DNA from: Serratia marcescens
Lineage (GTDB): Bacteria > Pseudomonadota > Gammaproteobacteria > Enterobacterales > Enterobacteriaceae
NCBI RefSeq assembly: GCF_029846115.1
Contig: NZ_JARVZZ010000001.1
Coordinates: 806,001 to 870,000 of the forward strand
Direction of reading: 5' to 3'
Length of the DNA stretch: 64,000 nucleotides
This document shows, piece by piece, positions 31,998 through 42,050 of this stretch (positions are counted from its first letter, which is position 1; each line of letters begins with the position of its first letter). Made by a program: the position numbers and the translations under genes. The notes beneath the pieces are model-generated. The model was not told the origin of the DNA. It ran no database searches and saw only the letters and a program-made list of their open reading frames with translations.

Positions 31998-32432
31998 TTA
32001 CTTACCGCGCACCAGCGGCAGGTTTTCTCCGCTCCAGCCGGAAATGCCGTCTTTCAGCATCGTCACCTTTTCAAAACCGGCCTTGCTCAGGTTCTCCGCC
32101 GGCTCGCGGGAGGCGGTGCCGTTGGCGCACACAACGATGATCGGCTGCGCTTTGTGTTTTTCCAGCTCGCCGAGGCTGCCGCTTTTGATTTCGCTGGCGG
32201 TCAGGTTGATGGCGCTGGCCAGGTGACCACGGCGGAAATCGTCGCGGCTGCGGGTGTCGACCACCACGGCTTCTTCTTTGTTGATCAGGCGAATAGCTTC
32301 ACCGCGTGCGATCTCTTTGACCTTGGAGAAACGGCTTTTGAAGGTCATGACGATCACGGCGACCAGCAGAGCGATCCAAGCCAGGCTCAGAATAGGGTGT
32401 CTGCTTACGAATGGCATAATTTCTTGCAGCAT
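31998..32432 (-). CDS. yibN: Membrane-anchored rhodanese-like protein YibN
   Basis: 144 residues from ATG 32432 (GGGAG lies 12 bases upstream; TTG at 32444 is an alternative). One membrane span (about 12-31, [18 protein letters not shown]) is followed by a rhodanese domain with [21 protein letters not shown]. The active-site loop reads [10 protein letters not shown], with Cys in the catalytic position, so sulfurtransferase activity is possible. First gene of the leftward yibN-grxC-secB-gpsA-cysE row. Confidence 0.92.
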   Translation of the reverse strand: MLQEIMPFVSRHPILSLAWIALLVAVIVMTFKSRFSKVKEIARGEAIRLINKEEAVVVDTRSRDDFRRGHLASAINLTASEIKSGSLGELEKHKAQPIIVVCANGTASREPAENLSKAGFEKVTMLKDGISGWSGENLPLVRGK

Positions 32433-32729
32433 GGGGTGTAACAACTCCCGTCAGTTAAGGGATAAATAAGTCAAGGTTCCAGAGTATACCTGCCGAGTGC
32501 GGCAAATACAGCCAATAAGCAAGCGCGATTGTAGAAACTGCGGGCTGCGCTGAGAAATTCCCGACGTCAGAGCATAAAAGCCCGCGCGATTCGCCGCAAC
32601 CTTGATCTCTTTGGGCTATTTATCGCCGCCGGCGGTGTAAAATCAGCCGGTTTTTCGAGGGTGAATAGCCATGCTTGCGGCGGGCGCATGGCTATTCGCA
32701 GCTTAAAAGGTTCATAAGAGGTCAATGCA
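32433..32729. promoter_or_regulatory. yibN / gpmM divergent region
   Basis: 297 bp without a gene, holding the divergent promoters of the yibN row and of gpmM. GTGTAAAAT at about 32636 is a candidate extended -10 for gpmM. No operator was recognised. Confidence 0.5.
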
Positions 32730-34274
32730 ATGTCGAGCAACAAAAAACCGATGGTACTGGTGATCCTGGACGGTTACGGCCATCGTGAAGAGCGGCAGGA
32801 CAACGCGATCCTGAACGCCGGCACCCCGGTGATGGATCGCCTGTGGCGGGAGCAGCCGCATACGCTGATCGCCGCTTCCGGGCTGGATGTCGGCCTGCCC
32901 GACGGGCAAATGGGCAACTCTGAAGTCGGCCACGTCAACCTGGGCGCCGGGCGCATCGTGTACCAGGATCTGACCCGGCTGGACAAAGCTATCGCCGACG
33001 GCGACTTCTTCGCCAACCCTGTGCTGACCGCCGCTGTCGATAAGGCCGTAGCGGCCGGCAAGGCGGTGCACATCATGGGCCTGCTGTCGCCGGGCGGCGT
33101 GCACAGCCACGACGAGCACATCCTGGCCATGATCAAGCTGGCCGCCCAACGCGGCGCCAAAGCCGTTTATCTGCATGCCTTCCTCGACGGGCGCGACACC
33201 CCGCCGCGCAGCGCCGAAGCCCCGCTGCAACGCTGCCGCGACGCCTTCGCCGCGGTGGGCGTCGGGCGCATCGCCTCGCTGATCGGCCGCTACTACGCGA
33301 TGGACCGCGACAACCGCTGGGATCGCGTGCAGCTGGCCTATGACCTGCTGACCGCGACCAAAGGGGACTCCGTGGCCGAGGATGCGATCGCCGGGCTGCA
33401 GGCCGCCTATCAGCGCGGTGAAAACGACGAGTTCGTCAGACCGACCGTGATCCGCGCCGCCGGTGAGGCCGATGCCGCGATGCAGGACGGCGACGCGTTG
33501 ATCTTCATGAACTTCCGCGCGGACCGCGCGCGCCAGATCACCCGTGCCTTCGTGAACGCGGATTTCGACGGTTTCCCACGCGCCAAACAGGTGCAGTTCG
33601 GCGATTTCGTGATGCTGACCGAATACGCCGCCGACATCGCGACCGCCTGCGCCTATCCGCCGGCGTCGCTGTCCAACACCTTCGGCGAATGGCTGATGAA
33701 GCACAACAAAACTCAGCTGCGCATCTCGGAAACCGAAAAATACGCCCACGTCACCTTCTTCTATAACGGCGGCGTGGAAGCGCCGTTCAAGGGCGAAGAC
33801 CGCGTGCTGGTCAACTCGCCGAAGGTCGCCACCTACGATCTGCAGCCGGAGATGAGCGCCGCCGAGCTGACCGACAAGCTGCTGAGCGCCATCCGCAGCG
33901 GCAAATATGATGCCATTATCTGCAACTACCCGAACGGCGACATGGTAGGGCATACCGGCGTGTATGAAGCGGCGGTGAAAGCGGTGGAGACGCTGGACGC
34001 CTGCATCGCCCAGGTGGTTGATGCGGTGCGCGACGTCGACGGCCAGTTGCTGATCACCGCCGATCACGGCAACGCCGAGCAGATGCGCGATCCGGCCACC
34101 GGCCAGGCGCACACCGCCCACACCAGCCTGCCGGTACCGCTGATTTACGTCGGCAAACCGGCGCGGGCGGTCGAAGGCGGCAAGCTTTCGGACATCGCGC
34201 CAACCCTGTTAACGCTGATGGGAATGGAAATCCCGCAAGAGATGACTGGTAAGCCGCTGTTCATCGTGGAATAA
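32730..34274 (+). CDS. gpmM: 2,3-bisphosphoglycerate-independent phosphoglycerate mutase
   Basis: 514 residues, the E. coli length. Mn-dependent enzyme of the alkaline-phosphatase superfamily. The phosphoserine nucleophile is S64 in [13 protein letters not shown]. Metal ligands are visible in [29 protein letters not shown] and [17 protein letters not shown] lies before the start. A terminator directly after its stop overlaps the annotated start of envC. Confidence 0.98.
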   Translation: MSSNKKPMVLVILDGYGHREERQDNAILNAGTPVMDRLWREQPHTLIAASGLDVGLPDGQMGNSEVGHVNLGAGRIVYQDLTRLDKAIADGDFFANPVLTAAVDKAVAAGKAVHIMGLLSPGGVHSHDEHILAMIKLAAQRGAKAVYLHAFLDGRDTPPRSAEAPLQRCRDAFAAVGVGRIASLIGRYYAMDRDNRWDRVQLAYDLLTATKGDSVAEDAIAGLQAAYQRGENDEFVRPTVIRAAGEADAAMQDGDALIFMNFRADRARQITRAFVNADFDGFPRAKQVQFGDFVMLTEYAADIATACAYPPASLSNTFGEWLMKHNKTQLRISETEKYAHVTFFYNGGVEAPFKGEDRVLVNSPKVATYDLQPEMSAAELTDKLLSAIRSGKYDAIICNYPNGDMVGHTGVYEAAVKAVETLDACIAQVVDAVRDVDGQLLITADHGNAEQMRDPATGQAHTAHTSLPVPLIYVGKPARAVEGGKLSDIAPTLLTLMGMEIPQEMTGKPLFIVE

Positions 34275-34275
34275 T

Positions 34276-34304
34276 CCTTCTCCATGAGGGAGAAGGCGTT
34301 TTTT
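34276..34304 (+). terminator. gpmM terminator overlapping the envC start
   Basis: CCTTCTCC / GGAGAAGG stem, five-base loop ATGAG, then CG and six Ts, beginning one base after the gpmM stop. The loop begins with the ATG opening the envC frame. Confidence 0.85.
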
Positions 34305-35618
34305 GCACTATCAAGGGTAACCCGAAGCGCAAACGCAGGCAGCCGACCGCTGCCTGGACGCACCGCGCCAAGGACGTTCACCGCCATGTGCGCCAGCGTA
34401 TTTTGCGCTGGCGTCTTGCTGTTGCCGCTCGCCGGCCAGGCGGCGGAAGACAATAAATCCCAGCTGAAAGACATCCAGCAGAGCATCGCCGAGAAAGAAA
34501 AAGCGGTGAAGCAGCAGCAACAGCAGCGCAGCTCACTGCAGGATCAGCTGCGTCAGCAGGAAAAAACCATCGCCCAGGCCAGCCGCCAGTTGCGCGACAC
34601 CCAGGGCACGCTCACCCAGTTGGGCAAGGACATTTCCGGCCTGAACGCCTCGATAGCCAAACTGCAAAAGCAGCAATCGGCCCAACAAAACCTCCTCGCC
34701 AAACAGCTCGACGCCGCCTTCCGGCAAGGACAGCACAGCGCCGTGCAGCTGATCCTCAGCGGTGAAGAAAGCCAGCGCAGCGAACGTATTCTGGCCTATT
34801 TCGGCTATCTGAACGAAGCGCGCCAGAAAACCATCGAAGAGCTGAAACAGACCCGCGCCGAGCTGGCGAAGCAAAAAACCACGCTGGTGGCCAAACAGGG
34901 CCAGCAAAAATCCTTACTGGGCGAGCAACAGACGCAGCAGCAGAAGCTGGAGCAGGCGCGCGGCGCCCGCAAGAAAACGCTGACCGCGCTGGAAGCCTCG
35001 CTGGAAAAAGACCAACAACGCCTGGTGGAACTGCGCCAGAACGAAGCCCGCATGCGCGACAAGATCGCTCGCGCGGAGCGCGAAGCCCGTGCGCGCGCCG
35101 AACGCGAAGCCCGTGAAGCGGCCAAGGTGCGCGAACAGGTGCGCATCAAGGAGCAGCAGGCGAAGAAAACCGGCACCACCTACAAACCTAGCGAAGCCGA
35201 TCGCTCGCTGATGGCGCGCACCGGCGGCCTCGGTCGCCCGGCCGGCCAGCTGATGTGGCCGGTGCGCGGCCGCACGCTGCACGGCTTTGGCGAACAGCAG
35301 CAGGGCGAGCTACGCTGGAAAGGCATGGTGATCGAAGCCCGCGAAGGCAGCGAGGTGAAAGCCGTCGCCGATGGCCGCGTGCTGCTGGCCGACTGGCTGC
35401 AAGGCTATGGCCTGATGGTGGTGGTCGAACACGGTAAAGGCGACATGAGCGTGTACGGCTACAACCAAAGCGCGTTGGTCAACGTCGGGGCACAGGTGCG
35501 CGCCGGCCAGCCGATCGCTCTGGTCGGCACCAGCGGCGGCCAGGGAACGCCGTCGCTCTATTTCGAAATCCGTCGTCAGGGACAGGCGGTTAACCCACTG
35601 CCGTGGTTGGGAAGATAG
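34284..35618 (+). CDS. envC: Murein hydrolase activator EnvC
   Basis: 444 residues from this ATG, against 419 in E. coli. The first ATG lies in the gpmM terminator loop with no clear ribosome site; the next in-frame ATG is 34386 (410 residues), which would leave a signal peptide without basic residues. The hydrophobic core CAGVLLLPLAGQAA is followed by a long coiled coil (about residues 60-280) and a C-terminal LytM domain (about 310-444). The LytM domain lacks the zinc ligands of active enzymes, as known for EnvC. It activates AmiA and AmiB at the septum under FtsEX control. Confidence 0.93.
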   Translation: MREKAFFALSRVTRSANAGSRPLPGRTAPRTFTAMCASVFCAGVLLLPLAGQAAEDNKSQLKDIQQSIAEKEKAVKQQQQQRSSLQDQLRQQEKTIAQASRQLRDTQGTLTQLGKDISGLNASIAKLQKQQSAQQNLLAKQLDAAFRQGQHSAVQLILSGEESQRSERILAYFGYLNEARQKTIEELKQTRAELAKQKTTLVAKQGQQKSLLGEQQTQQQKLEQARGARKKTLTALEASLEKDQQRLVELRQNEARMRDKIARAEREARARAEREAREAAKVREQVRIKEQQAKKTGTTYKPSEADRSLMARTGGLGRPAGQLMWPVRGRTLHGFGEQQQGELRWKGMVIEAREGSEVKAVADGRVLLADWLQGYGLMVVVEHGKGDMSVYGYNQSALVNVGAQVRAGQPIALVGTSGGQGTPSLYFEIRRQGQAVNPLPWLGR

Positions 35619-35620
35619 AT

Positions 35621-36571
35621 TTGCGCTATGTCAAAACCCGAACAGCTCTGTTAATAGGCTGTCTGCTGCAGGTTTACGCTGCGCAGGCAGGAAAACTCTC
35701 CATCGTCATCGATGACGTGGGCTACCGCCCTCACGAAGAAAACGCGGTGCTGCAAATGCCGACGGCGATCTCGGTCGCGGTGTTGCCCAACGCGCCGCAT
35801 GCCCGCCTGATGGCCACTCGCGCCCATAGCCAGGGCCGCGAAGTCTTGATCCACATGCCGATGGCGCCGCTCAGTAAGCAGCCGCTGGAGCGCGATACCC
35901 TGCAGCCCTCCATGAGCAGCGAAGAGATCCAGCGCATCATCCGCAATGCGGTGAACAACGTGCCCTACGCGGTCGGCATGAACAACCACATGGGCAGCGC
36001 TATGACCTCCAGCCTGCCGGGCATGCAGAAAGTGATGCAGGCGCTCGAAAGCTACCGCCTGTACTTTCTGGACAGCATGACCATCGGCAGCAGCCAAGCG
36101 ACCCGCGCCGCGGCCGGCACCGGCGTGAAGGTGATCAAACGCAAGGTGTTCCTCGACGATACCGCGAACGAAGCCGACATCCGCCGCCAGTTCAATCGCG
36201 CGGTCGAATTGGCGCGGCGCAACGGCTCCGCCATCGCCATCGGCCACCCGCGCCCGGCGACGGTGAAGGTGCTGCAGCAGATGCTGCCGTCGCTGCCCGC
36301 CGATATCGTGCTGGTTAAACCGAGCGCGCTGCTGAACGAACCGCAGGGCAACGGCGGTGGTAGCTACGTCCCGCCGGTCAAACCGCAAAAACCGCAGCCG
36401 AAGAACCCGTTCAGTGGCGGCATCAAGCAGTGCAAGGTCAAACCGCCGAAGGAAAAAACCAACGCCGGCACCGCGCTGGGCGTCATCGCCGACAGCATCG
36501 CCACCTCGCCGCCGGTGACCTTCATCAAGCGTCATTGGCAGCACTGGACGCAAGCCAAACCGCAAACATAA
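35621..36571 (+). CDS. yibQ: Divergent polysaccharide deacetylase family protein YibQ
   Basis: 316 residues from TTG 35621, with GGGAAG six bases upstream and just after the envC stop. GTG 35603 inside envC is an alternative. The signal peptide is MRYVKTRTALLIGCLLQVYAAQA. The domain begins KLSIVIDDVGYRPHEE and includes EVLIHMPMAP, VGMNNHMGS and IAIGHPRPAT, a DUF610-type polysaccharide-deacetylase fold. A Pro/Lys-rich C-terminal tail follows residue 250. It follows envC in the same operon as in E. coli; its substrate is unknown. Confidence 0.92.
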   Translation: MRYVKTRTALLIGCLLQVYAAQAGKLSIVIDDVGYRPHEENAVLQMPTAISVAVLPNAPHARLMATRAHSQGREVLIHMPMAPLSKQPLERDTLQPSMSSEEIQRIIRNAVNNVPYAVGMNNHMGSAMTSSLPGMQKVMQALESYRLYFLDSMTIGSSQATRAAAGTGVKVIKRKVFLDDTANEADIRRQFNRAVELARRNGSAIAIGHPRPATVKVLQQMLPSLPADIVLVKPSALLNEPQGNGGGSYVPPVKPQKPQPKNPFSGGIKQCKVKPPKEKTNAGTALGVIADSIATSPPVTFIKRHWQHWTQAKPQT

Positions 36572-36572
36572 A

Positions 36573-36598
36573 AAAAGGGCCGGAATTCCGGCCCTTTT
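36573..36598 (+). terminator. Bidirectional terminator, yibQ / tdh
   Basis: AAAAGGGCCGG / CCGGCCCTTTT with an AATT centre, placed between convergent yibQ and tdh. Confidence 0.92.
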
Positions 36599-36612
36599 CA
36601 CATCTGGCGAAA

Positions 36613-37638
36613 TCAATCCCAGCTCAGCACCACTTTACCCGACTTGCCGGAGCGCATGGCGTCGAAGCCCTGCTGGAACTCGTCGATCGAGAATCGGTGG
36701 GTGATGATCGGGGTTAAATCCAGACCGGACTGGATCAGTGCCGCCATCTTGTACCAGGTTTCAAACATCTCGCGGCCGTAAATCCCTTTGATAAACAGCC
36801 CCTTGAAGATGACCTGGTTCCAGTCGATCGACATGTCCGAAGGCGGAATGCCCAGCATGGCGATGCGCCCGCCGTGGTTCATCGCATTGAGCAGCGTGCG
36901 GAACGCCGGCGGCGCGCCGGACATTTCCAGACCGACGTCGAACCCTTCGGTCATGCCCAGCTCGGCCATCACGTCGTTAAGGTTTTCCTTGCTGACGTTC
37001 ACCGCGCGGGTCACACCCATCTTGCGCGCCAGTTCCAGGCGGTATTCGTTAACGTCGGTGATCACCACATGGCGGGCGCCGACGTGTTTGCACACCGCCG
37101 CCGCCATGATGCCGATCGGGCCGGCGCCGGACACCAGCACGTCTTCCCCGACCAGATCGAACGACAGCGCGGTGTGCACCGCATTGCCGAACGGATCGAA
37201 GATCGAAGCCAGTTCGTCGGAGATGTTATCCGGGATCTTGAAGGCGTTGAATGCCGGGATCACCAGGTATTCCGCGAAGCTGCCCGGGCGGTTCACGCCC
37301 ACGCCGACGGTGTTGCGGCACAGGTGCGTGCGGCCGCCGCGGCAGTTGCGGCAGTGGCCGCAGGTGATGTGGCCTTCGCCGGACACGCGATCGCCGATGC
37401 TGAAGCCTTTGACTTCCTGACCGATCGCCACCACTTCGCCCACGTATTCATGGCCGACCACCATCGGAACCGGAATGGTTTTTTGCGACCACTCGTCCCA
37501 GTTGTAGATATGCACATCGGTGCCGCAGATCGCGGTTTTGCGGATTTTGATCATGATGTCGTTGTGACCCAGCTCCGGCTGAGGCACGTCGGTCATCCAA
37601 ATTCCTTCTTCCGCTTTCAGTTTTGACAGTGCTTTCAT
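36613..37638 (-). CDS. tdh: L-threonine 3-dehydrogenase
   Basis: 341 residues, the E. coli length. A zinc-dependent medium-chain dehydrogenase that oxidises threonine to 2-amino-3-ketobutyrate, which Kbl then cleaves. The catalytic Zn Cys is in [11 protein letters not shown] (about 38), with GHEYVGEV next. The structural Zn site is [15 protein letters not shown] (about 93-107). The NAD fold is [10 protein letters not shown]. It is downstream of kbl in a two-gene operon. Confidence 0.99.
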   Translation of the reverse strand: MKALSKLKAEEGIWMTDVPQPELGHNDIMIKIRKTAICGTDVHIYNWDEWSQKTIPVPMVVGHEYVGEVVAIGQEVKGFSIGDRVSGEGHITCGHCRNCRGGRTHLCRNTVGVGVNRPGSFAEYLVIPAFNAFKIPDNISDELASIFDPFGNAVHTALSFDLVGEDVLVSGAGPIGIMAAAVCKHVGARHVVITDVNEYRLELARKMGVTRAVNVSKENLNDVMAELGMTEGFDVGLEMSGAPPAFRTLLNAMNHGGRIAMLGIPPSDMSIDWNQVIFKGLFIKGIYGREMFETWYKMAALIQSGLDLTPIITHRFSIDEFQQGFDAMRSGKSGKVVLSWD

Positions 37639-37647
37639 GGTTTTACC

Positions 37648-38844
37648 TTATGCAATAACGCCAAGATCCTTACCGATACGTGTAAACGCCGCCACTGCGC
37701 GTTCGATTTGCTCCGGGGTGTGGTCGGCGGACATCTGGGTACGGATGCGCGCCTGGCCTTTCGGCACCACCGGATAGAAGAAACCGGTCACATAGATGCC
37801 TTCCTTGAGCAACGCATTGGCGAATTCCTGCGCCAACTTCGCCTCACCCAGCATCACCGGGATGATGGCGTGATCGGCACCGGCCAACGTGAAGCCGGCG
37901 GCGGTCATTTTTTCGCGGAACAGACGCGCGTTGGCCCACAGGCGATCGCGCAGGGCATCGCCCTCTTCCAGCAGTTCCAGCACTTTGATCGACGCGGCGA
38001 CGATCGCCGGCGCCAGCGAGTTAGAGAACAGGTACGGCCGCGAACGCTGACGCAGCCACTCCACCACTTCTTTCTTGGCCGCGGTGTAGCCGCCGGACGC
38101 GCCGCCCAGCGCTTTGCCTAACGTACCGGTGATGATATCGACGCGGCCCATCACTTCGCAGTATTCATGGGTGCCGCGCCCGTTGGCGCCGACAAAGCCC
38201 ACTGCATGGGAGTCATCCACCATCACCAACGCCTGGTACTCGTCTGCCAGATCGCACACCCCTTTCAGGTTGGCGATCACGCCGTCCATCGAGAAGACGC
38301 CGTCGGTGGCGATCAGAATGTGGCGCGCGCCGTCGGCTTTGGCCTGCTTCAGCTGCGCGGCCAGCTCGGTCATGTCGTTATTGGCGTAGCGATAGCGTTT
38401 GGCCTTGCACAGGCGCACGCCGTCAATGATCGACGCGTGGTTCAGCGCATCGGAGATAATGGCGTCTTCCGGGCCGAGCAGGGTTTCGAACAGCCCGCCG
38501 TTGGCGTCGAAGCAGGAGGAGTACAGGATCGCGTCTTCCATGCCCAAAAAGGCCGCCAGTTTCTGTTCCAGCTGCTTGTGGCTATCCTGGGTGCCGCAGA
38601 TGAAGCGCACCGACGCCATGCCGAAACCGTGGCTGTCCATTCCCGACTTGGCGGCGGCGATCAGCGCCGGGTGGTTGGCCAGGCCCAGGTAGTTATTGGC
38701 GCAGAAGTTAATCACATGGCTGCCGTCGGCAACGGCGATATCCGCCTGTTGCGCGGAGGTGATGATGCGTTCTTCCTTGAACAGCCCTTCACTGCGAGTG
38801 GCGGCAAGCTGTTGTTCCAACTGCTGATAAAAAGACGCTGACAT
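37648..38844 (-). CDS. kbl: 2-amino-3-ketobutyrate CoA ligase
   Basis: 398 residues, the E. coli length. A PLP enzyme of the alpha-oxoamine synthase family that converts 2-amino-3-ketobutyrate plus CoA to glycine and acetyl-CoA. The PLP lysine is in [15 protein letters not shown] (about 244). [14 protein letters not shown] and [11 protein letters not shown] are family motifs. Nine bases separate it from tdh, so the pair forms one operon for threonine breakdown. Confidence 0.99.
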   Translation of the reverse strand: MSASFYQQLEQQLAATRSEGLFKEERIITSAQQADIAVADGSHVINFCANNYLGLANHPALIAAAKSGMDSHGFGMASVRFICGTQDSHKQLEQKLAAFLGMEDAILYSSCFDANGGLFETLLGPEDAIISDALNHASIIDGVRLCKAKRYRYANNDMTELAAQLKQAKADGARHILIATDGVFSMDGVIANLKGVCDLADEYQALVMVDDSHAVGFVGANGRGTHEYCEVMGRVDIITGTLGKALGGASGGYTAAKKEVVEWLRQRSRPYLFSNSLAPAIVAASIKVLELLEEGDALRDRLWANARLFREKMTAAGFTLAGADHAIIPVMLGEAKLAQEFANALLKEGIYVTGFFYPVVPKGQARIRTQMSADHTPEQIERAVAAFTRIGKDLGVIA

Positions 38845-39083
38845 TCGGTTATCTCCAGGATTGGGCTATTTGCGGCATATTTTACTGATTTGTAACCAAA
38901 CTGACGAGAATGCGCGGGAGAGAATATTAAAATTGCAGCAGATATCACGGCAAAAAGCGGACTTCAATGGCAATGCGGGATATTCGGAGCCCTTCCGCTG
39001 TTTGCCGCGGCATGAAATGCTATGATAACCGCCATTGAGCGTGGGGCATTGTGCCCCGCCAGCAGCTTAGCAGGGGTAACCCA

Positions 39084-40013
39084 ATGATTATCGTCACTGG
39101 CGGCGCCGGCATGATCGGCAGCAACATCATTAAGGCACTGAACGACAAGGGATATCGCGATATCCTGGTGGTGGATAACCTGAAAGACGGCACCAAGTTC
39201 GTCAACCTGGTCGATCTGGACATCGCCGACTATATCGATAAAGAAGACTTTATCGCCAGCATCATGGCCGGCGACGATCTGGGCGATATCGAGGCGGTCT
39301 TCCACGAAGGCGCCTGCTCCGCGACCACCGAGTGGGACGGCAAGTACATGATGGACAATAACTATCAGTACTCCAAAGACCTGCTGCACTACTGCCTGGA
39401 TCGCGAAATTCCGTTCCTGTACGCCTCCTCCGCCGCCACTTACGGCGGCCGCGAAGAGTTTATCGAAGAGCGTCAGTATGAAGCGCCGCTCAACGTGTAC
39501 GGCTACTCCAAATTCCTGTTCGATCAGTACGTGCGTGAGATCCTGCCGGAAGCGGACTCGCAGATCTGCGGCTTCCGCTACTTCAACGTTTACGGCCCGC
39601 GCGAAGGCCACAAAGGCAGCATGGCCAGCGTCGCTTTCCACCTGAATACCCAGATCAACCGCGGCGAAAACCCGAAACTGTTCGCCGGCAGCGAAAACTT
39701 CAAGCGTGACTTCATCTACGTCGGCGACGTGGCGGCGGTTAACCTGTGGTTCTGGGAAACCGGCAAATCCGGCATCTTCAACTGCGGCACCGGCCGGGCG
39801 GAAACCTTCCAGGCGGTGGCCGACGCGGTGGTGGACTTCCACCAGAAGGGCGCGGTGGAATATATCGAGTTCCCGGAGAAGCTGAAGGGCCGCTATCAGG
39901 CGTACACCCAGGCCGATCTGACCAAGCTGCGCGCCGCCGGCTACGACGCACCGTTTAAAACGGTCGCCGAAGGCGTGAAAGAGTACATGGCCTGGTTGAA
40001 CCGCACCGCATAA
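39084..40013 (+). CDS. hldD: ADP-L-glycero-D-manno-heptose 6-epimerase
   Basis: 309 residues from [15 protein letters not shown] (AGGGG upstream); the longer frame has 11 unsupported codons. A short-chain-dehydrogenase-type epimerase giving the heptose donor used by WaaC, WaaF and WaaQ. The NADP fold is TGGAGMIGS, and the catalytic YGYSK lies near residue 140. It is the first gene of the LPS core locus, as in E. coli. No heat-shock promoter was recognised upstream. Confidence 0.98.
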   Translation: MIIVTGGAGMIGSNIIKALNDKGYRDILVVDNLKDGTKFVNLVDLDIADYIDKEDFIASIMAGDDLGDIEAVFHEGACSATTEWDGKYMMDNNYQYSKDLLHYCLDREIPFLYASSAATYGGREEFIEERQYEAPLNVYGYSKFLFDQYVREILPEADSQICGFRYFNVYGPREGHKGSMASVAFHLNTQINRGENPKLFAGSENFKRDFIYVGDVAAVNLWFWETGKSGIFNCGTGRAETFQAVADAVVDFHQKGAVEYIEFPEKLKGRYQAYTQADLTKLRAAGYDAPFKTVAEGVKEYMAWLNRTA

Positions 40014-40035
40014 GCTGAAGGAATTAACGCTGGGT

Positions 40036-41082
40036 ATGAAAATACTGGTTATCGGCCCTTCTTGGGTTGGCGACATGATGATGTCGCAAAGTCTCTATCG
40101 CACCCTGAAGGCCGAATACCCGTCGGCGGAGATCGATGTGATGGCGCCGGCCTGGTGCCGCCCACTGCTGGCGCGCATGCCGGAAGTCAATCAGGCGCTG
40201 GCGATGCCGCTGGGCCATGGCGCGCTGGGGCTCGGCGAACGCCGCCGCCTGGGGCGCGCCCTGCGCGCCAACCGTTACGATCGCGCTTACGTTCTACCCA
40301 ACTCGTTCAAATCCGCGCTGGTGCCCTTCTTCGCCGATATCCCGCAGCGCACCGGCTGGCGGGGCGAAATGCGCTACGGCCTGCTGAACGACGTCCGCGT
40401 GCTCGACAAGGCGGCCTTTCCGCTGATGGTGCAGCGCTACGTGGCGCTGGCCTATGACAAAGGCCGCATTCAGCGCGCCGACGATCTGCCGCAGCCGCTG
40501 CTGTGGCCACAGCTGCAGGTGAGCGACGAAGAGATCGCCGACACCACCGCAGCCTTCAACCTGACCGACAGCCGGCCGATCGTCGGCTTCTGCCCAGGTG
40601 CGGAGTTCGGCCCCGCCAAACGCTGGCCGCACTACCATTATGCGACGCTGGCTCAGCAGTTGATCGAGGGCGGCTATCAGGTCGCGCTGTTCGGTTCGGC
40701 GAAAGACCACGAGGCCGGCGAACAGATCCGTGCCGCGTTGCAGGAAAACACTCGCGATTTCTGTCTTAACCTGGCCGGAAAAACCCAGTTGGAGCAGGCG
40801 GTGATCCTGATCGCGGCCTGCCGGGCGGTGGTCAGCAACGACTCCGGTTTAATGCACGTTGCCGCAGCGTTGAACAAACCGCTGATAGCCTTGTACGGCC
40901 CAAGCAGCCCCGACTTCACGCCGCCGCTCTCCGACAAGGCGCGGGTGATTCGCTTGATCAGCGGCTACCACAAGGTGCGTAAGGGCGATGCCGAGCAGGG
41001 ATACCACCAAAGTTTGATCGATATTCAGCCGCAGCAAGTGTTGGATGCGCTGACGCCGTTACTTGTCGCCAGCGAGGAATAG
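40036..41082 (+). CDS. waaF: ADP-heptose:LPS heptosyltransferase II
   Basis: 348 residues, the E. coli WaaF length. A GT9 enzyme of the inner membrane face that adds the second heptose. The N-terminal IGPSWVGDMMMSQSL and the C-terminal SNDSGLMHVAAALNKPLIALYG motifs are diagnostic. AAGGA precedes the start, 22 bp after hldD, and waaC begins two bases after its stop. Confidence 0.97.
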   Translation: MKILVIGPSWVGDMMMSQSLYRTLKAEYPSAEIDVMAPAWCRPLLARMPEVNQALAMPLGHGALGLGERRRLGRALRANRYDRAYVLPNSFKSALVPFFADIPQRTGWRGEMRYGLLNDVRVLDKAAFPLMVQRYVALAYDKGRIQRADDLPQPLLWPQLQVSDEEIADTTAAFNLTDSRPIVGFCPGAEFGPAKRWPHYHYATLAQQLIEGGYQVALFGSAKDHEAGEQIRAALQENTRDFCLNLAGKTQLEQAVILIAACRAVVSNDSGLMHVAAALNKPLIALYGPSSPDFTPPLSDKARVIRLISGYHKVRKGDAEQGYHQSLIDIQPQQVLDALTPLLVASEE

Positions 41083-41084
41083 TC

Positions 41085-42050
41085 ATGCAGGTGTTAATCG
41101 TAAAAACCTCCTCGATGGGAGACGTGCTGCATACGCTGCCCGCTCTGACCGACGCGCTGCAGGCCATTCCCGATATCCGCTTCGACTGGGTGGTGGAAGA
41201 AGGTTTCAGCCAAATCCCGACCTGGCACCCGGCGGTGGATCGCGTGATCCCGGTAGCCATTCGTCGCTGGCGCAAAAACTGGTTCGGCAACGACACCCGA
41301 CAACAGCGCTGCGACTTCAAGCGCGCGCTGCAAGAACGCCGTTACGACGTGGTGATCGACGCGCAGGGCCTGATCAAAAGCGCCGCGCTGATCACGCGCA
41401 TCGCCAAAGGCAACAAACATGGCCCGGACTGCAAGAGCGCGCGCGAGCCGTTCGCCAGTTGGTTCTACAACGTGCGCCATGAGATAGACAAGCAGCAGCA
41501 CGCGGTGGAACGCACGCGCGAACTGTTCGCCAAAAGCCTCGGCTACGATAAACCGGGCAGCTACGGCGATTACGCCATCGCCGCACGCTTTCTCAGCCAC
41601 CCGCCGGCCGATGCAGGGCAGTATTTGGTGTTTCTGCACGCGACGACCCGTGACGATAAACATTGGCCGGAGCAAAACTGGCGTGAGCTGATCGCGCTGA
41701 CGGCGGACAGCGGGCTGAAGATCAAACTGCCGTGGGGCGCGGAGCATGAACATCAGCGCGCGCTGCGCTTGGCGGAAGGTTTCTCTCATGTCGAAGTGCT
41801 GCCGAAGCTCAGCCTGCAGCAGGTGGCCGAGGTGCTGGCCGGCGCCAAGGGCGTGGTCTCGGTCGACACCGGACTCAGCCATTTGACCGCCGCGCTCGAC
41901 AAACCCAACATCACGCTGTTCGGGCCAACCGATCCCGGCCTGATCGGCGGCTACGGGCAAAATCAGCACTCGTTGATTTCTCCGGAAAAAAGCATGGCGA
42001 CAATCGACGCCGATACGGCATGGCAGGCGTTGCAAAAGGTTCTAGCATGA
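41085..42050 (+). CDS. waaC: ADP-heptose:LPS heptosyltransferase I
   Basis: 321 residues (E. coli 319). A GT9 enzyme that attaches the first heptose to Kdo. The N-terminal VKTSSMGDVLHTLPALTDAL, the central VIDAQGLIKSA and the C-terminal SVDTGLSHLTAALDKPNITLFG with GLIGGYGQNQ are WaaC hallmarks. Its stop overlaps the start of the next GT4 gene by four bases. Confidence 0.97.
   Translation: MQVLIVKTSSMGDVLHTLPALTDALQAIPDIRFDWVVEEGFSQIPTWHPAVDRVIPVAIRRWRKNWFGNDTRQQRCDFKRALQERRYDVVIDAQGLIKSAALITRIAKGNKHGPDCKSAREPFASWFYNVRHEIDKQQHAVERTRELFAKSLGYDKPGSYGDYAIAARFLSHPPADAGQYLVFLHATTRDDKHWPEQNWRELIALTADSGLKIKLPWGAEHEHQRALRLAEGFSHVEVLPKLSLQQVAEVLAGAKGVVSVDTGLSHLTAALDKPNITLFGPTDPGLIGGYGQNQHSLISPEKSMATIDADTAWQALQKVLA

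Noticed and set aside
32712..34121. 469-codon open frame antisense to gpmM
   Set aside because: Composition is His/Gln/Arg-rich shadow coding; gpmM is unmistakable on the other strand.
38845..39083. Heat-shock promoter for hldD
   Set aside because: E. coli hldD has one, but I could not find a CTTGAAA / CCCCAT pair with correct spacing in this interval.
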